Under the pieces are notes generated by a model. The model was not told the DNA's origin. It did not search any database and saw nothing but the letters and a program-made list of their open reading frames with translations. From NCBI GenBank assembly GCA_034716155.1, contig JAYEFR010000018.1, positions 1 through 27,226 of the forward strand: 27,226 bases of DNA, given 5' to 3'. Position 1 is the stretch's first letter; each line of letters begins with the position of its first letter. Made by a program: the position numbers and the translations under genes. Positions 16,003 through 23,962 of this stretch are shown one piece after another. This stretch comes from JAGGYK01 sp034716155. GTDB lineage: Bacteria > Desulfobacterota > Desulfomonilia > UBA1062.

Positions 16003-17187
16003 TTAGATCCTTTCAAAGATAGTGGCGACCCCTTGTCCTCCACCAATACATAAAGTTGCTAGGCCATATCGCCCCTTAGTCCTCTTTAACTGATGTAATA
16101 CTGCCAGTGCTAATCTGCCACCACTCATACCATTGGGATGTCCAAATGCTATTGCACCACCATTGGGATTCCATTTCTCTTCCTCTATCTTATGACCTTT
16201 TTGGGCCAGTTCCTTCATCACTGCTAAAGTCTGGGATGCAAAGGCTTCATTACACTCTATAACATCCATATCCTCTAATTTGAGGCTGGCCCTTTCTAAA
16301 ACCTTGGGTATTGCATAGGCCGGCCCGATACCCATATACTTTGGTTCCACCCCAACTACCGAGCAGGTGACAAACCGGCTCAGAGGCTTATACCCCAATT
16401 CATTACACTTTTCCTCGGACATCACTAAGATGGCTACCCCCCCATCGTTGAGGCCTGAAGAAGTACCTGCGGTAACCGTGCCATCCTTTTTAAATGCCGG
16501 CCTTAGCCCAGCCAGCTTCTCCAAATTTGTATTACGAGGGTGCTCATCACGATCAAAGATAATGGGATCGCCTTTGCGCTGCGGGACTGTAACCGGGACA
16601 ATCTCCTCCTTGAAATAACCCGCCTCTATGGCCTTAATCGCCCCCTGCTGGCTACGCAGACCATATTTATCCTGCTCTTCGCGTGAAATGCCCCACTTTT
16701 CTGCCATACCCTCCGCAACAATGCCCATGGGCACATTATATTCTTCTGAAGGTCCAACTTCTCGTGTAATATAACCCGGTGGTGTCAAGGAAAAGGGGGC
16801 TTTCTGCCTCTCCATCAGATAAGGTTGTGTACTCCAGCTCTCGCAACCTCCAGCAATGTATATATCACCAAGACCAGCCATGATTGCCACGGCTGCAGAA
16901 TTTATAGTCTGCAGGGAAGATCCGCATTGTCTCTCAACGGTCTGGGCAGGTACTGTGACCGGGAACCCTGCACCTAAAGCAGCCCAACGTGCAATATTCA
17001 CTGCTGCGTTGTTAGTACACGCATGGCCTATCAGGACATCCTCTACTATGCTCGGATCCAGTTTGGTCTTGTCCAAAAGCCCTTTTAAGGCAATAGTAGC
17101 CAGTTCTTCAGGACGAAATCCCGAGAGTGTACCACCCATTCGCCCAATCGGTGTCCTCACGCCATCTACAATAACAACTTCTTTCAT
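16003..17187 (-). CDS. Acetyl-CoA acetyltransferase / 3-ketoacyl-CoA thiolase (classical), first copy
   Basis: This 394-residue thiolase is fully equipped: Cys88 (VERQCGSS), NEAF (313-316), His350 in GHPNGMSG and Cys380 in LCIGGGQG. The family performs the final thiolytic step of beta-oxidation or the reverse acetyl-CoA condensation. An N-terminal start at the ATG at 17187 is supported by GAGGAG and by the normal beginning VVIVDGVRTPIGRMGG. It lies 38 bases after the crotonase gene and 60 before the first Cys-less thiolase gene. With the crotonase and the dehydrogenase upstream it completes a standard three-enzyme beta-oxidation set. It is related to but distinct from the thiolase at 8714-9937, so the two may serve different chain lengths. 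Confidence 0.93.
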   Translation of the reverse strand: MKEVVIVDGVRTPIGRMGGTLSGFRPEELATIALKGLLDKTKLDPSIVEDVLIGHACTNNAAVNIARWAALGAGFPVTVPAQTVERQCGSSLQTINSAAVAIMAGLGDIYIAGGCESWSTQPYLMERQKAPFSLTPPGYITREVGPSEEYNVPMGIVAEGMAEKWGISREEQDKYGLRSQQGAIKAIEAGYFKEEIVPVTVPQRKGDPIIFDRDEHPRNTNLEKLAGLRPAFKKDGTVTAGTSSGLNDGGVAILVMSEEKCNELGYKPLSRFVTCSVVGVEPKYMGIGPAYAIPKVLERASLKLEDMDVIECNEAFASQTLAVMKELAQKGHKIEEEKWNPNGGAIAFGHPNGMSGGRLALAVLHQLKRTKGRYGLATLCIGGGQGVATIFERI

Positions 17188-17225
17188 GTTTAACTCCTCT
17201 CATCTTTTCATAAAAATTTCCCAGT

Positions 17226-18011
17226 TTATTTACCTTTGAAGTTTGCTTTCCTCTTTTCCAGAAATGCATTCATACCTTCCTTACGGTCTTCAGATCCAAA
17301 ACAACAACAAAAGCATCTTGCTTCGATCTCTAGACCGGTCCTGATATCCGTCTGCATTCCATGGTTGATCGCCTCTTTGCCCATAGCCAGTGCAATTGGA
17401 CTCTTTGAAACAAGTTTTTTACACATCTTTGCTACAGCCTCATCCAACCCCGCCTTGGGTACCACCTGATTAACCAGGCCAACACGATAGGCCTCCTGAG
17501 CAGAGATATGATCACCGGTTAATACTAACTCCTTGGCCTTCCCCATTCCAATAAGCCGTGGCAGGCGCTGTGTTCCACCATAGCCAGGTATAACTCCAAG
17601 CCTAATCTCAGGTACACCCATAATGGCTGTATCTGCAGCTATACGTATGTCACACACACAGGCCACCTCAGTACCACCACCTAAGGCAGCACCATTAATC
17701 CTGGCTATGACCGGTTTGCGAAAGGTTTCAATGTTAGAACAAATCCGTTGGCCTGCCGGCAAGGCATGTAACACATCCAGGTATCCACTGCCCTTGGCCA
17801 TTACTGAGATATCACCACCAGAGATAAATGCCTCATCACCCGCGCCAGTGATAACTACCACCCTAATAGTGTCATCTGCATCTATATCATTAAGTGCGTC
17901 CTGAATCTCCAGCATGGTTTCATAACGAACGGCGTTTAATACTTCGGGCCTGTCGATGGCAATCGTCGCCACAGCACCTTCTTTCGTATAGACAATATCC
18001 GTATAACTCAT
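17226..18011 (-). CDS. Enoyl-CoA hydratase (crotonase family)
   Basis: This 261-residue crotonase-fold protein keeps both catalytic glutamates: Glu115 in GGGTEVA and Glu135 in VPEIRLG, followed by PGYGGTQRLPR. The oxyanion-hole segments ISGGDI (63-68) and NGAALGGG are also intact, so syn-hydration of trans-2-enoyl-CoA to (S)-3-hydroxyacyl-CoA is the likely reaction. The C-terminal part has an unusual cysteine-rich stretch, RCFCCCFGSED, where relatives normally have few Cys. ATG at 18011 behind AAGGGGG. It lies between the 3-hydroxyacyl-CoA dehydrogenase (55-base gap) and the classical thiolase (38-base gap). The substrate cannot be told from sequence. Confidence 0.93.
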   Translation of the reverse strand: MSYTDIVYTKEGAVATIAIDRPEVLNAVRYETMLEIQDALNDIDADDTIRVVVITGAGDEAFISGGDISVMAKGSGYLDVLHALPAGQRICSNIETFRKPVIARINGAALGGGTEVACVCDIRIAADTAIMGVPEIRLGVIPGYGGTQRLPRLIGMGKAKELVLTGDHISAQEAYRVGLVNQVVPKAGLDEAVAKMCKKLVSKSPIALAMGKEAINHGMQTDIRTGLEIEARCFCCCFGSEDRKEGMNAFLEKRKANFKGK

Positions 18012-18066
18012 AAATATCCCCCTTGATAAATGGTCTTATTACTATAATGTCATTTCTTCATTAGGA

Positions 18067-18957
18067 TCAGAACAACTTGAATGGTTTTTTGGTCCCATCA
18101 GGCAAATAATCATAAAATCCTTTACCATTTTTTCGTCCCAATCGTCCTGCTTCCAACATCTTTCGGTATAGAATATTCAATTTGCTAGCCTCACTATGGG
18201 TGTACTCAAATACGGCATCCTGGGCCATCTGAATTACATCAAATCCACCGAAATCTGCCAATTCGCATGGCCCCATGGGATGACCACATCCTAATCTCAT
18301 GGCTGTATCGATATCTTCTGCTGTTGCGGTTCCCTCTAATACCATCTGGGCCGCCTCCATATAAAGAGGGCCAAGCAGACGATTAACAATAAAACCTGGG
18401 GTATCTTTGACCTTAACAGGAACCTTGCCCATCTTCTTTGCCACAGCAAAGGCAGTCTCCACAGTCTCTTCAGCTACTCCAATTGGGAGAACTACTTCCA
18501 CCAACTTCATCACTGCTGCAGGATTGAAGAAATGTGTACCAACAACTCTATCTTTACGAGACGTCGCACCGGCAATAGCAGTGATAGGTAGTACCGATGT
18601 GTTTGTAGCTAAGATGGTATGATCCGGACAGATCCTGTCCAGATCCGCGAAGGCCTTTTTCTTCAAGTTCAGGTCTTCAGGCGCAGCCTCTACAACAAAA
18701 TCAGCATTCTTTGCCGCCTCTTCCAGATTAGTACGGATTCTCAATCGAGTAAAGATAGCATCACCTTCTTCCTGAGTTATCTTGCCCTTTGCCACAAAAC
18801 GTTTCTCGATGTTACCTTTAATCTTATCTGCGGCCCGATCCAGAAATTCTGGCGCGACATCATACAGGCACACATCAAATCCACCAAATATGGCAGCCTG
18901 GGCAATCCCATGCCCCATAGTGCCAGCCCCTACCACTGTTAACTTTTTAACATCCAT
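18067..18957 (-). CDS. 3-hydroxyacyl-CoA dehydrogenase (NAD-dependent), first copy
   Basis: This 296-residue dehydrogenase has the Rossmann motif GAGTMGHGIAQ (10-20), VVEAAPED, and the catalytic-His strand GTHFFNPAAVMKLVEV, followed by PGFIVNR and the C-terminal domain with GHPMGP and GRKNGKGFYDY. It should oxidise the (S)-3-hydroxyacyl-CoA produced by the crotonase next door. The ATG at 18957 has a good AAGGAGG site. It lies 34 bases after the TetR gene, so the regulator and pathway genes are probably co-transcribed. A paralogue sits at 2827-3681, towards the other end of the cluster. Confidence 0.94.
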   Translation of the reverse strand: MDVKKLTVVGAGTMGHGIAQAAIFGGFDVCLYDVAPEFLDRAADKIKGNIEKRFVAKGKITQEEGDAIFTRLRIRTNLEEAAKNADFVVEAAPEDLNLKKKAFADLDRICPDHTILATNTSVLPITAIAGATSRKDRVVGTHFFNPAAVMKLVEVVLPIGVAEETVETAFAVAKKMGKVPVKVKDTPGFIVNRLLGPLYMEAAQMVLEGTATAEDIDTAMRLGCGHPMGPCELADFGGFDVIQMAQDAVFEYTHSEASKLNILYRKMLEAGRLGRKNGKGFYDYLPDGTKKPFKLF

Positions 18958-18991
18958 GGATTCAGCCCTCCTTTACAGTATAATATGGTTG

Positions 18992-19603
18992 TTAATCTTT
19001 GTCCTCACCAGATATTGTAAACGCCTTTACAATGAAATCCACAATATGATCCCTAGCATCGTTGACAGAGATCTCCCTCTTTTCTAATTCATCTAAATTA
19101 TACACATACTGCCGAATAACCGCATCCACTGCCCCATGAAAGATATAGGCGCCCAGTATTGGCGAGAGCGCTTTGCGAAATATTTCCTTGTCCTGACCTT
19201 CCTTTACAATTGAAGCAATCTTCTCAAACACTTGATTGTATAATCTTTGGTTATCCTCTTCATAAAATTTATCCAGCCTCGGGGTGTCCATGATTAAAAC
19301 CTTCATCATGTCCGGGTTTTGTTGATAGCTCTTGAATATATACTGGATAACAGAACTTAACTTGTCCCGGGGGTCAAAAAAATCCCGATCAATTTTCTCA
19401 ATCATTTTCAGATACCTGCTCCAACGGTCCTCAAAGATGGAAATGAGTACATCATCTTTACTGCGGAAATACCGGTAGACAAGCCCATAGGCAATGCCGG
19501 CCTCTTCAGTTATATCAGAGACGCGACTTCCATAATAACCGCGCTGGGCAAATACCTTAATTGCAGCATTAAGAATGAGATTCCTCTTGGTTTCCTTAGT
19601 CAT
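18992..19603 (-). CDS. TetR/AcrR-family transcriptional regulator (FadR-like)
   Basis: This 203-residue protein has an N-terminal helix-turn-helix of TetR type: IKVFAQRGYYGSRVSDI then EEAGIAYGLVYRYFRSKDDVL, ending at about residue 53. The remainder is helical, as expected for the ligand-binding domain. The sequence style (YYGSRVSDI, YFRSKDD) is like the acyl-CoA-responsive FadR of Bacillus. It is the first gene of the series, and by position should repress it until an acyl-CoA of the pathway binds; the ligand is inferred. A promoter-like pair lies directly upstream at 19633-19662 and a TTGAC-N6-GTCAA palindrome at 19896. The ATG at 19603 has only a weak ribosome binding site. Confidence 0.9.
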   Translation of the reverse strand: MTKETKRNLILNAAIKVFAQRGYYGSRVSDITEEAGIAYGLVYRYFRSKDDVLISIFEDRWSRYLKMIEKIDRDFFDPRDKLSSVIQYIFKSYQQNPDMMKVLIMDTPRLDKFYEEDNQRLYNQVFEKIASIVKEGQDKEIFRKALSPILGAYIFHGAVDAVIRQYVYNLDELEKREISVNDARDHIVDFIVKAFTISGEDKD

Positions 19604-19632
19604 AAATGCATCCCATAAAACACTATTTCCAT

Positions 19633-19662
19633 AGTATGTGACTTGCCGATCACATTTGTCAA
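19633..19662 (-). promoter_or_regulatory. Candidate promoter of the TetR-led operon
   Basis: On the minus strand TTGACA (19662-19657) is followed after 18 bases by CATACT (19638-19633), about 30 bases upstream of the TetR start codon. The same stretch is bounded by TGAC (19639-19642) and GTCA (19658-19661), so a regulator could cover the promoter. The -10 match is only moderate. Confidence 0.4.
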
Positions 19663-19895
19663 GAAAAAAAATTATTTTGGGGGTAGAGCATATGAGGTAG
19701 ATACCATACCCCGCAGATAAAGACCAAGGTTATCTGAAGAGGCAGGAAAAATGCTGATCATGCCTTTATTTTTAAAAAAGGCAATATTTTCAATCTATGA
19801 CAACAAATAATAAACTCGTGACACCTTAATGGAGACATCTTAATTTTGCATATAAGGGCATTGTTATTTTGCCCCCATATATTTACATAGATGTA

Positions 19896-19911
19896 TTGAC
19901 AAGTCAGTCAA
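19896..19911. promoter_or_regulatory. Candidate TetR-type operator palindrome
   Basis: TTGAC (19896-19900) and GTCAA (19907-19911) are perfect inverted half-sites separated by six bases, a geometry compatible with TetR-family dimers. It lies about 290 bases upstream of the TetR start, far from the nearest predicted promoter on that strand. Its role is therefore uncertain. Confidence 0.25.
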
Positions 19912-20095
19912 CCTCCAGCATAAAGATTTCCAAAATAGTGGAATTTAATAAAGCTGTCAGTGTGTCTTGGTTTTATTGTGCTAATCAGCGGACGCGAAGG
20001 CGGATTAGAATTGCAAAATATCTTTGGCTGGAGGTCCCTACCTTCTCAATTGCTAAGTATACCTACACCCATCAGTTAAATACCCGTAAAAGATC

Positions 20096-20125
20096 TTGAC
20101 AAATATGGGATAACAATTCTATTAA
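20096..20125 (+). promoter_or_regulatory. Promoter of tRNA-Phe
   Basis: A perfect TTGACA (20096-20101) is followed after 18 bases by TATTAA (20120-20125), ending about 18 bases before the tRNA. This places the transcript start just upstream of the mature 5' end. Confidence 0.6.
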
Positions 20126-20143
20126 ATAGCCATTCTTATGGAT

Positions 20144-20219
20144 GCCGAGATAGCTCAGTTGGTAGAGCAGGGGACTGAAAATCCTCGTGTCGGCGGTTCA
20201 ATTCCGTCTCTCGGCACCA
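20144..20219 (+). tRNA. tRNA-Phe (GAA)
   Basis: These 76 bases fold as a complete cloverleaf. The acceptor stem GCCGAGA pairs with TCTCGGC. The D-arm is GCTC-AGTTGGTA-GAGC. The anticodon stem GGGGA/TCCTC encloses the loop CTGAAAA with anticodon GAA. The T-arm is GGCGG/CCGTC with the loop TTCAATT. The 3' CCA is encoded. It is the only plus-strand gene and converges on livF. No second copy of its 3' end was seen in the window, so there is no sign of use as an integration site here. Confidence 0.97.
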
Positions 20220-20379
20220 AATTTTTCCCAAGAGTTACTTCCAGATAATGCCCGAAGTGTATTTTATATGAAAACAGGGATCAGTTTTCAGGGATGGCTA
20301 TTTTTCTCGACCCGAGCATGTTTTCACGCTTGGTTGTGAGCGTGGATCGCTCATGAGGGTTTATAAATTGCTAAAAAAT

Positions 20380-21102
20380 TTATACCTCCAGATACTTTTC
20401 CCGAATATCAGGATGGGCTTCGAGCTCTTCAGGGGATCCAACAAACCCAACGTGCGCCTTCCCCATCAGGTAGATGCGGCCTGCCAGAGACATGGCAACC
20501 TTAAGGTTATGCTCCACCAAGAGAATGGAAACGCCAGCCTTGTTGATCTCAGCAATGACATCCCTAACCTCCTTGACTAAGAGGGGAGAGAGACCTTCCG
20601 AAGGTTCATCAACCAAAAGAAGTTCAGGATTTCCCATAAGGGTCCTGCCGATTGCCAGCATCTGCTGCTCTCCGCCGGACAGGTGCGCCCCTTTGCTCTT
20701 TCTCCGCTCTTTTAACATAGGGAAATGTTCAAAAACCCTTTCTACGGTCCAGACATTTTTACCACCTTCTGTCGTAGCACGTCCTCCTTTAGTACCCATA
20801 GCCAGGTTATCTGTCACATTTAAAGTGGGGAATATCCATCTGTCCTCCGGGACAAAACCGATACCTGCCCTGGATATCTTGTAAGGAGGAAAACCTGCAT
20901 AGTCTTTCCCATTGAAGATAACAGTGCCTGACCTTGGTTTTACCAATCCTATTATGCTCTTTAAGGTCGTGCTCTTTCCCATGCCGTTACGACCTAAAAG
21001 GGCAACGATCTCGCCTTTGCCCACAGTCAACGAGATGTCCTGGAGGACATGGCTTGCACCGTAATATGTATTCAACCCTTTAACATCTAGAATCATCTCC
21101 AT
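20380..21102 (-). CDS. livF: Branched-chain amino acid-type ABC transporter ATP-binding protein LivF
   Basis: This ATPase subunit has Walker A (GRNGMGKST), the signature LSGGEQQM, Walker B (LLLVDEPSEGLSP) and the switch His in LLVEHN, all intact. The product ends GSPEELEAHPDIREKYLEV, typical of LivF. I start it at the ATG at 21102 (MEMILDVKGL, 240 residues), because GGAGGTG lies just upstream. A GTG at 21108 is in frame but overlaps the LivG stop. It acts at the cytoplasmic face with LivG to power uptake. Liv-type systems next to acyl-CoA ligases often carry aromatic or other organic acids instead of amino acids, so the substrate is open. Confidence 0.93.
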   Translation of the reverse strand: MEMILDVKGLNTYYGASHVLQDISLTVGKGEIVALLGRNGMGKSTTLKSIIGLVKPRSGTVIFNGKDYAGFPPYKISRAGIGFVPEDRWIFPTLNVTDNLAMGTKGGRATTEGGKNVWTVERVFEHFPMLKERRKSKGAHLSGGEQQMLAIGRTLMGNPELLLVDEPSEGLSPLLVKEVRDVIAEINKAGVSILLVEHNLKVAMSLAGRIYLMGKAHVGFVGSPEELEAHPDIREKYLEV

Positions 21103-21104
21103 AT

Positions 21105-21851
21105 TCACACCTCCATCTCCCCAAGATAGGCATCTTTGACCTCTTGATTCTCCCTGATTTCACCGGGAGAACCCACGGCCAGTATCTCTCCACGGGCCAG
21201 CACTGTTATGCGGTCCGCCAGGGAAAAGACCACATCCATGTCATGCTCGATAATGACCATGGTCTTGCCCTCTGTAAGCCGTCTGATCAGCTCAACCGCA
21301 TTACGGGTCTCATCTCTGGACATACCCGCTGTGGGCTCGTCGAGCGTGACAAGATCCGGGTCGGTAGCCATAGCCATGCCGACCTCCAAAGACCTGTTTT
21401 TTCCGTAGGATAACGCACTGGCAGGTATGTCCCGCTCCCCATACAGGTTAACCCGCCTTAAGATTTTATCGGTTTCTTCTGTTATAGCCTTCATTTTGTC
21501 TACCTTACGAAACATACTGAAACGGACGCCTCTTTTAGACAGGATGCCCAGGCGGATATTCTGGAATGGCGTCAACAACGAAAAGGTGCTTGTAATCTGA
21601 AACGAACGCCCCATACCGAGCCGCACCAGTTCATGCGGTTTAGCAGTAGTGATGTCCTTTTCCTTGTAGAAAACTTTCCCCTTGCTTGGACAATAGGTTC
21701 CTGTAATAATGTTAAAGAGGGTTGTCTTGCCGGCACCGTTTGGCCCGATTATAGCGTGCCGCTCCCCCTCCTTCACCTCAAGGTTGACATCGAACAGCAC
21801 CTCTAATCCTTTAAAATCGTGATATATTCCATTTGTATGTAGTATATTCAT
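21105..21851 (-). CDS. livG: Branched-chain amino acid-type ABC transporter ATP-binding protein LivG
   Basis: This 248-residue ATPase has Walker A GPNGAGKTT (37-45), Walker B LVTLDEPTAGM and switch-His IIEHDMDVV. The LivG-type end, EIRENQEVKDAYLGE, is also present. The ABC signature reads LSYGKNRSLEV, where LivG proteins usually have L(S/A)YG(Q/D)QR.LEI; the conserved Gln after the Gly is changed to Lys-Asn. Ser and Gly of the signature remain, so activity is likely. The ATG at 21851 overlaps the livM stop in an ATGA, indicating translational coupling. Confidence 0.93.
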   Translation of the reverse strand: MNILHTNGIYHDFKGLEVLFDVNLEVKEGERHAIIGPNGAGKTTLFNIITGTYCPSKGKVFYKEKDITTAKPHELVRLGMGRSFQITSTFSLLTPFQNIRLGILSKRGVRFSMFRKVDKMKAITEETDKILRRVNLYGERDIPASALSYGKNRSLEVGMAMATDPDLVTLDEPTAGMSRDETRNAVELIRRLTEGKTMVIIEHDMDVVFSLADRITVLARGEILAVGSPGEIRENQEVKDAYLGEMEV

Positions 21852-22846
21852 GAGGCCCCCTCCATCTTCGTCCTGGCAAATGATCTACTCAGCCATTTTT
21901 GTTTGATAACGCCTAAGAAGCCGGCAAATCCCATGGGGGCATACATAATCACCAGTATGAATACTACGCCTGTCACCAATTCAACACGCTCCGTATATGT
22001 GGTGATTATTTCATCCAAGATGATAAGGATGGCAGCACCATAGATAGGGCCGGCAAAGCTGCCAATGCCCCCGACAATGGTCGTTATGATGGGCATAAAG
22101 GATGTGCCTATGGTAAGAACGCCATCTGTTGAAACCAGGTCCTGGAGTAGTGCATAAATAGCGCCTGCGATACCGGCAAACCCCCCTGAGATAAGAAAAA
22201 TGATTGCCTTGGTATGCGGCACCTTGAAACCAAGATAGTCGACCCGTTGAGCATTATCCCTTATGCCTACCATTACGCTACCTAAAGGCGTCTTGGTGAA
22301 AAACCAGAGAATCCAGGCGCTCACTCCTAATACGGCCAGGGCAAAATAGTAAAAATTTGCAGGGTCTGTCATATCAATGGACACGACTCCCGGGATATGG
22401 AATGGCGGTATGGGGAACCCTCCCACACCATCCTCACCACCTGTGATATCTCTGAATTTCAGGCAGAAGACATACATGAGCTGGCCAAAGGCCAGGGTCA
22501 ACATGGCAAAGGCGGTGCCGCTGACCCTGACCAGCAAAGGGCTTGTTATCAGGGCAAAAACGGCCGCTGTCAACCCGCCAATCAAAATCGCTGGCAACAG
22601 GGGCAGCCCATCGATACGTGTCAAGGCAATAGCCGTTGCATATGCACCGCCGCCGAAGAACAGGGCATGGCCAAAACTGAGAAGCCCGGTAAAGCCAAGC
22701 AGCAGGTTTAGAGTGAGGGAATACAGGGCAAAGATAGCGAACAGCACAAAGACATTTGTATAATAGATGCCAAAAATCTTCGGGAAGGAAATGACAACGG
22801 CAAGTATCACTATCCATAAAATCCACTTAGTTGTCTTATTCATCAT
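21848..22846 (-). CDS. livM: Branched-chain amino acid-type ABC transporter permease LivM
   Basis: This 332-residue inner-membrane permease has about eight to ten hydrophobic segments. The LivM signature NLLLGFTGLLSFGHALFFGGGAYATA is near residues 47-72, and the EAA-like cytoplasmic loop VMVGIRDNAQRVDYLGF is near residue 190. Two adjacent ATG codons (22846 and 22843) follow GGGGAGAG. The start overlaps the livH stop by a few bases. It forms the translocation channel with LivH. The C-terminal tail after the last helix is basic (KQKWLSRSFARTK), as expected for a cytoplasmic end. Confidence 0.93.
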   Translation of the reverse strand: MMNKTTKWILWIVILAVVISFPKIFGIYYTNVFVLFAIFALYSLTLNLLLGFTGLLSFGHALFFGGGAYATAIALTRIDGLPLLPAILIGGLTAAVFALITSPLLVRVSGTAFAMLTLAFGQLMYVFCLKFRDITGGEDGVGGFPIPPFHIPGVVSIDMTDPANFYYFALAVLGVSAWILWFFTKTPLGSVMVGIRDNAQRVDYLGFKVPHTKAIIFLISGGFAGIAGAIYALLQDLVSTDGVLTIGTSFMPIITTIVGGIGSFAGPIYGAAILIILDEIITTYTERVELVTGVVFILVIMYAPMGFAGFLGVIKQKWLSRSFARTKMEGAS

Positions 22847-23715
22847 TCTCTCTCCCCAAATAGACCCATGGGTTTAAATGCCAGGACAATGGCCATGAAG
22901 GAAAACATCAAAACGGGCGCGAGTTTTGGAATGAACTGGATACCAAAGGAATTTAATTCCCCGAGCGCCAGGGATACGATAAAGGCTCCTATGAGGCTGC
23001 CGAACCCACCTGTAACGACCACGACAAAGGCATCCATGCCCATCTGGTCCGCCATTCCAGGGAATACTGTCAGTATGGGGGTTATGATCACCCCTGCAAT
23101 GCCAGCCAACCATGTGCCAGCCCCGAAGACAAGCATGAAGACCAGAGGCACATTGATCCCCAGCACATTGACCATATCTGCATTGGCAACAGCCGCTCGT
23201 ACGATCATGCCCAAGCGCGTCTTATAAAGGACAAGCGCCATCAAACCCAAGATCACAAGCGCCAGCCCAATAATGAAAATCCGGTATATCGGGTATTTAA
23301 GATCCCCAACCAATACAAACCCTGCCAAAGCAGGGGGAGTAGCGACCAACAAAGGTTGGGTCCCCCAGAATGTCTTGACGCCCTCTAAGATCACCATCGA
23401 GACTCCAATAGTGATCAAAAGCTCGGCGATATGTCCGAAGGCATGCACCTTTCTAAGTAGAAACCTCTCACATAAAATCCCGAAGAAACCCGCAACGACC
23501 GGAGCTAAAAGCAGCGCCAGCCAAAAATTCCCGGTCAGCTTTAAAAAGGTGTGACAAAAATAGGCTGCCAACATAAAAAACGAGGCATGGGCAAGATTTA
23601 AAATCCCCATCATGCCAAAGATCAGGGTCAGCCCCGATGCCACAAGAAAGAGCAACATCCCGTACGACAATCCGTTTAAGCTCTGAGCTACATACATCGC
23701 CATAGTAGAATCCAT
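22843..23715 (-). CDS. livH: Branched-chain amino acid-type ABC transporter permease LivH
   Basis: This 290-residue permease has the usual LivH pattern of hydrophobic helices. The signature MMGILNLAHASFFMLAAY is near residues 34-51 and the cytoplasmic loop YKTRLGMIVRAAVANADMVNVLGI is about two thirds along. The ATG at 23715 follows AGGAGG with a slightly long spacer. It heads the permease-ATPase set livHMGF, whose genes overlap or nearly touch. The binding-protein gene is 356 bases upstream, separated by a hairpin and a repeat element. Confidence 0.93.
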   Translation of the reverse strand: MDSTMAMYVAQSLNGLSYGMLLFLVASGLTLIFGMMGILNLAHASFFMLAAYFCHTFLKLTGNFWLALLLAPVVAGFFGILCERFLLRKVHAFGHIAELLITIGVSMVILEGVKTFWGTQPLLVATPPALAGFVLVGDLKYPIYRIFIIGLALVILGLMALVLYKTRLGMIVRAAVANADMVNVLGINVPLVFMLVFGAGTWLAGIAGVIITPILTVFPGMADQMGMDAFVVVVTGGFGSLIGAFIVSLALGELNSFGIQFIPKLAPVLMFSFMAIVLAFKPMGLFGERE

Positions 23716-23763
23716 CTTTGCTCAACCTCCTGTTTATATTGTTTTTTGTTATTATTGACAATT

Positions 23764-23887
23764 TCGTAAAAAATCCAGAAACGCGTCATTGCGAGCGAAA
23801 AATCTCGTGAAGCATAACTATATGATATTATTAGATTGCTTCGTCGCTTAAGCTCCTCGCAATGACATGCTCAGTTACTTTTTACAA
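23764..23887 (-). repeat. MITE/REP-like palindromic element, copy 1
   Basis: The core, 23785-23866, begins GTCATTGCGAG and ends CTCGCAATGAC, a perfect 11-base terminal inverted repeat. Outer imperfect repeats TCGTAAAAAAT and its near complement (TTTTTACAA) extend it to about 124 bases. Read on the minus strand, 53 consecutive bases (23866-23814) are identical to the start of the core of the copy at 25536-25665. No open frame is inside, so it would be non-autonomous. Confidence 0.85.
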
Positions 23888-23962
23888 CTGTATCATTATT
23901 AAGAGTGCTCAAATATAAGATGTAACCAACTCCTTTCGAATACTTTTCTCCCTATCCACTTG

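Larger units (their letters stand above)
19604..20143. other. 540-base intergenic region between TetR and tRNA-Phe
   Basis: This AT-rich region separates the TetR-led operon from the divergent tRNA gene. It holds the two candidate promoters and the TTGAC-N6-GTCAA palindrome listed separately. The open frame at 19869-20099 on the plus strand has no ribosome binding site or recognisable composition, and I do not call it a gene. A weak GGGCA/TGCCC inverted repeat near 19856-19875 lacks a T-tail. Confidence 0.6.

Noticed and set aside
19869..20099. Plus-strand open frame of 76 codons between TetR and the tRNA gene
   Set aside because: No ribosome binding site, no recognisable domain, and it overlaps the candidate operator and the tRNA promoter. 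It is likely a chance frame in AT-rich DNA.
20144..20219. tRNA-Phe as an attachment site for an integrated island
   Set aside because: No integrase gene and no repeated copy of the tRNA 3' end were seen in the window.
20362..20384. AT-only inverted repeat (TATAAATT/AATTTATA) at the end of livF
   Set aside because: It would form only weak A-T pairs and overlaps the stop codon, so it is not convincing as a terminator.
23468..23761. Minus-strand open frame of 97 codons overlapping livH
   Set aside because: It lies in another frame of the well-supported permease gene and has no family features.
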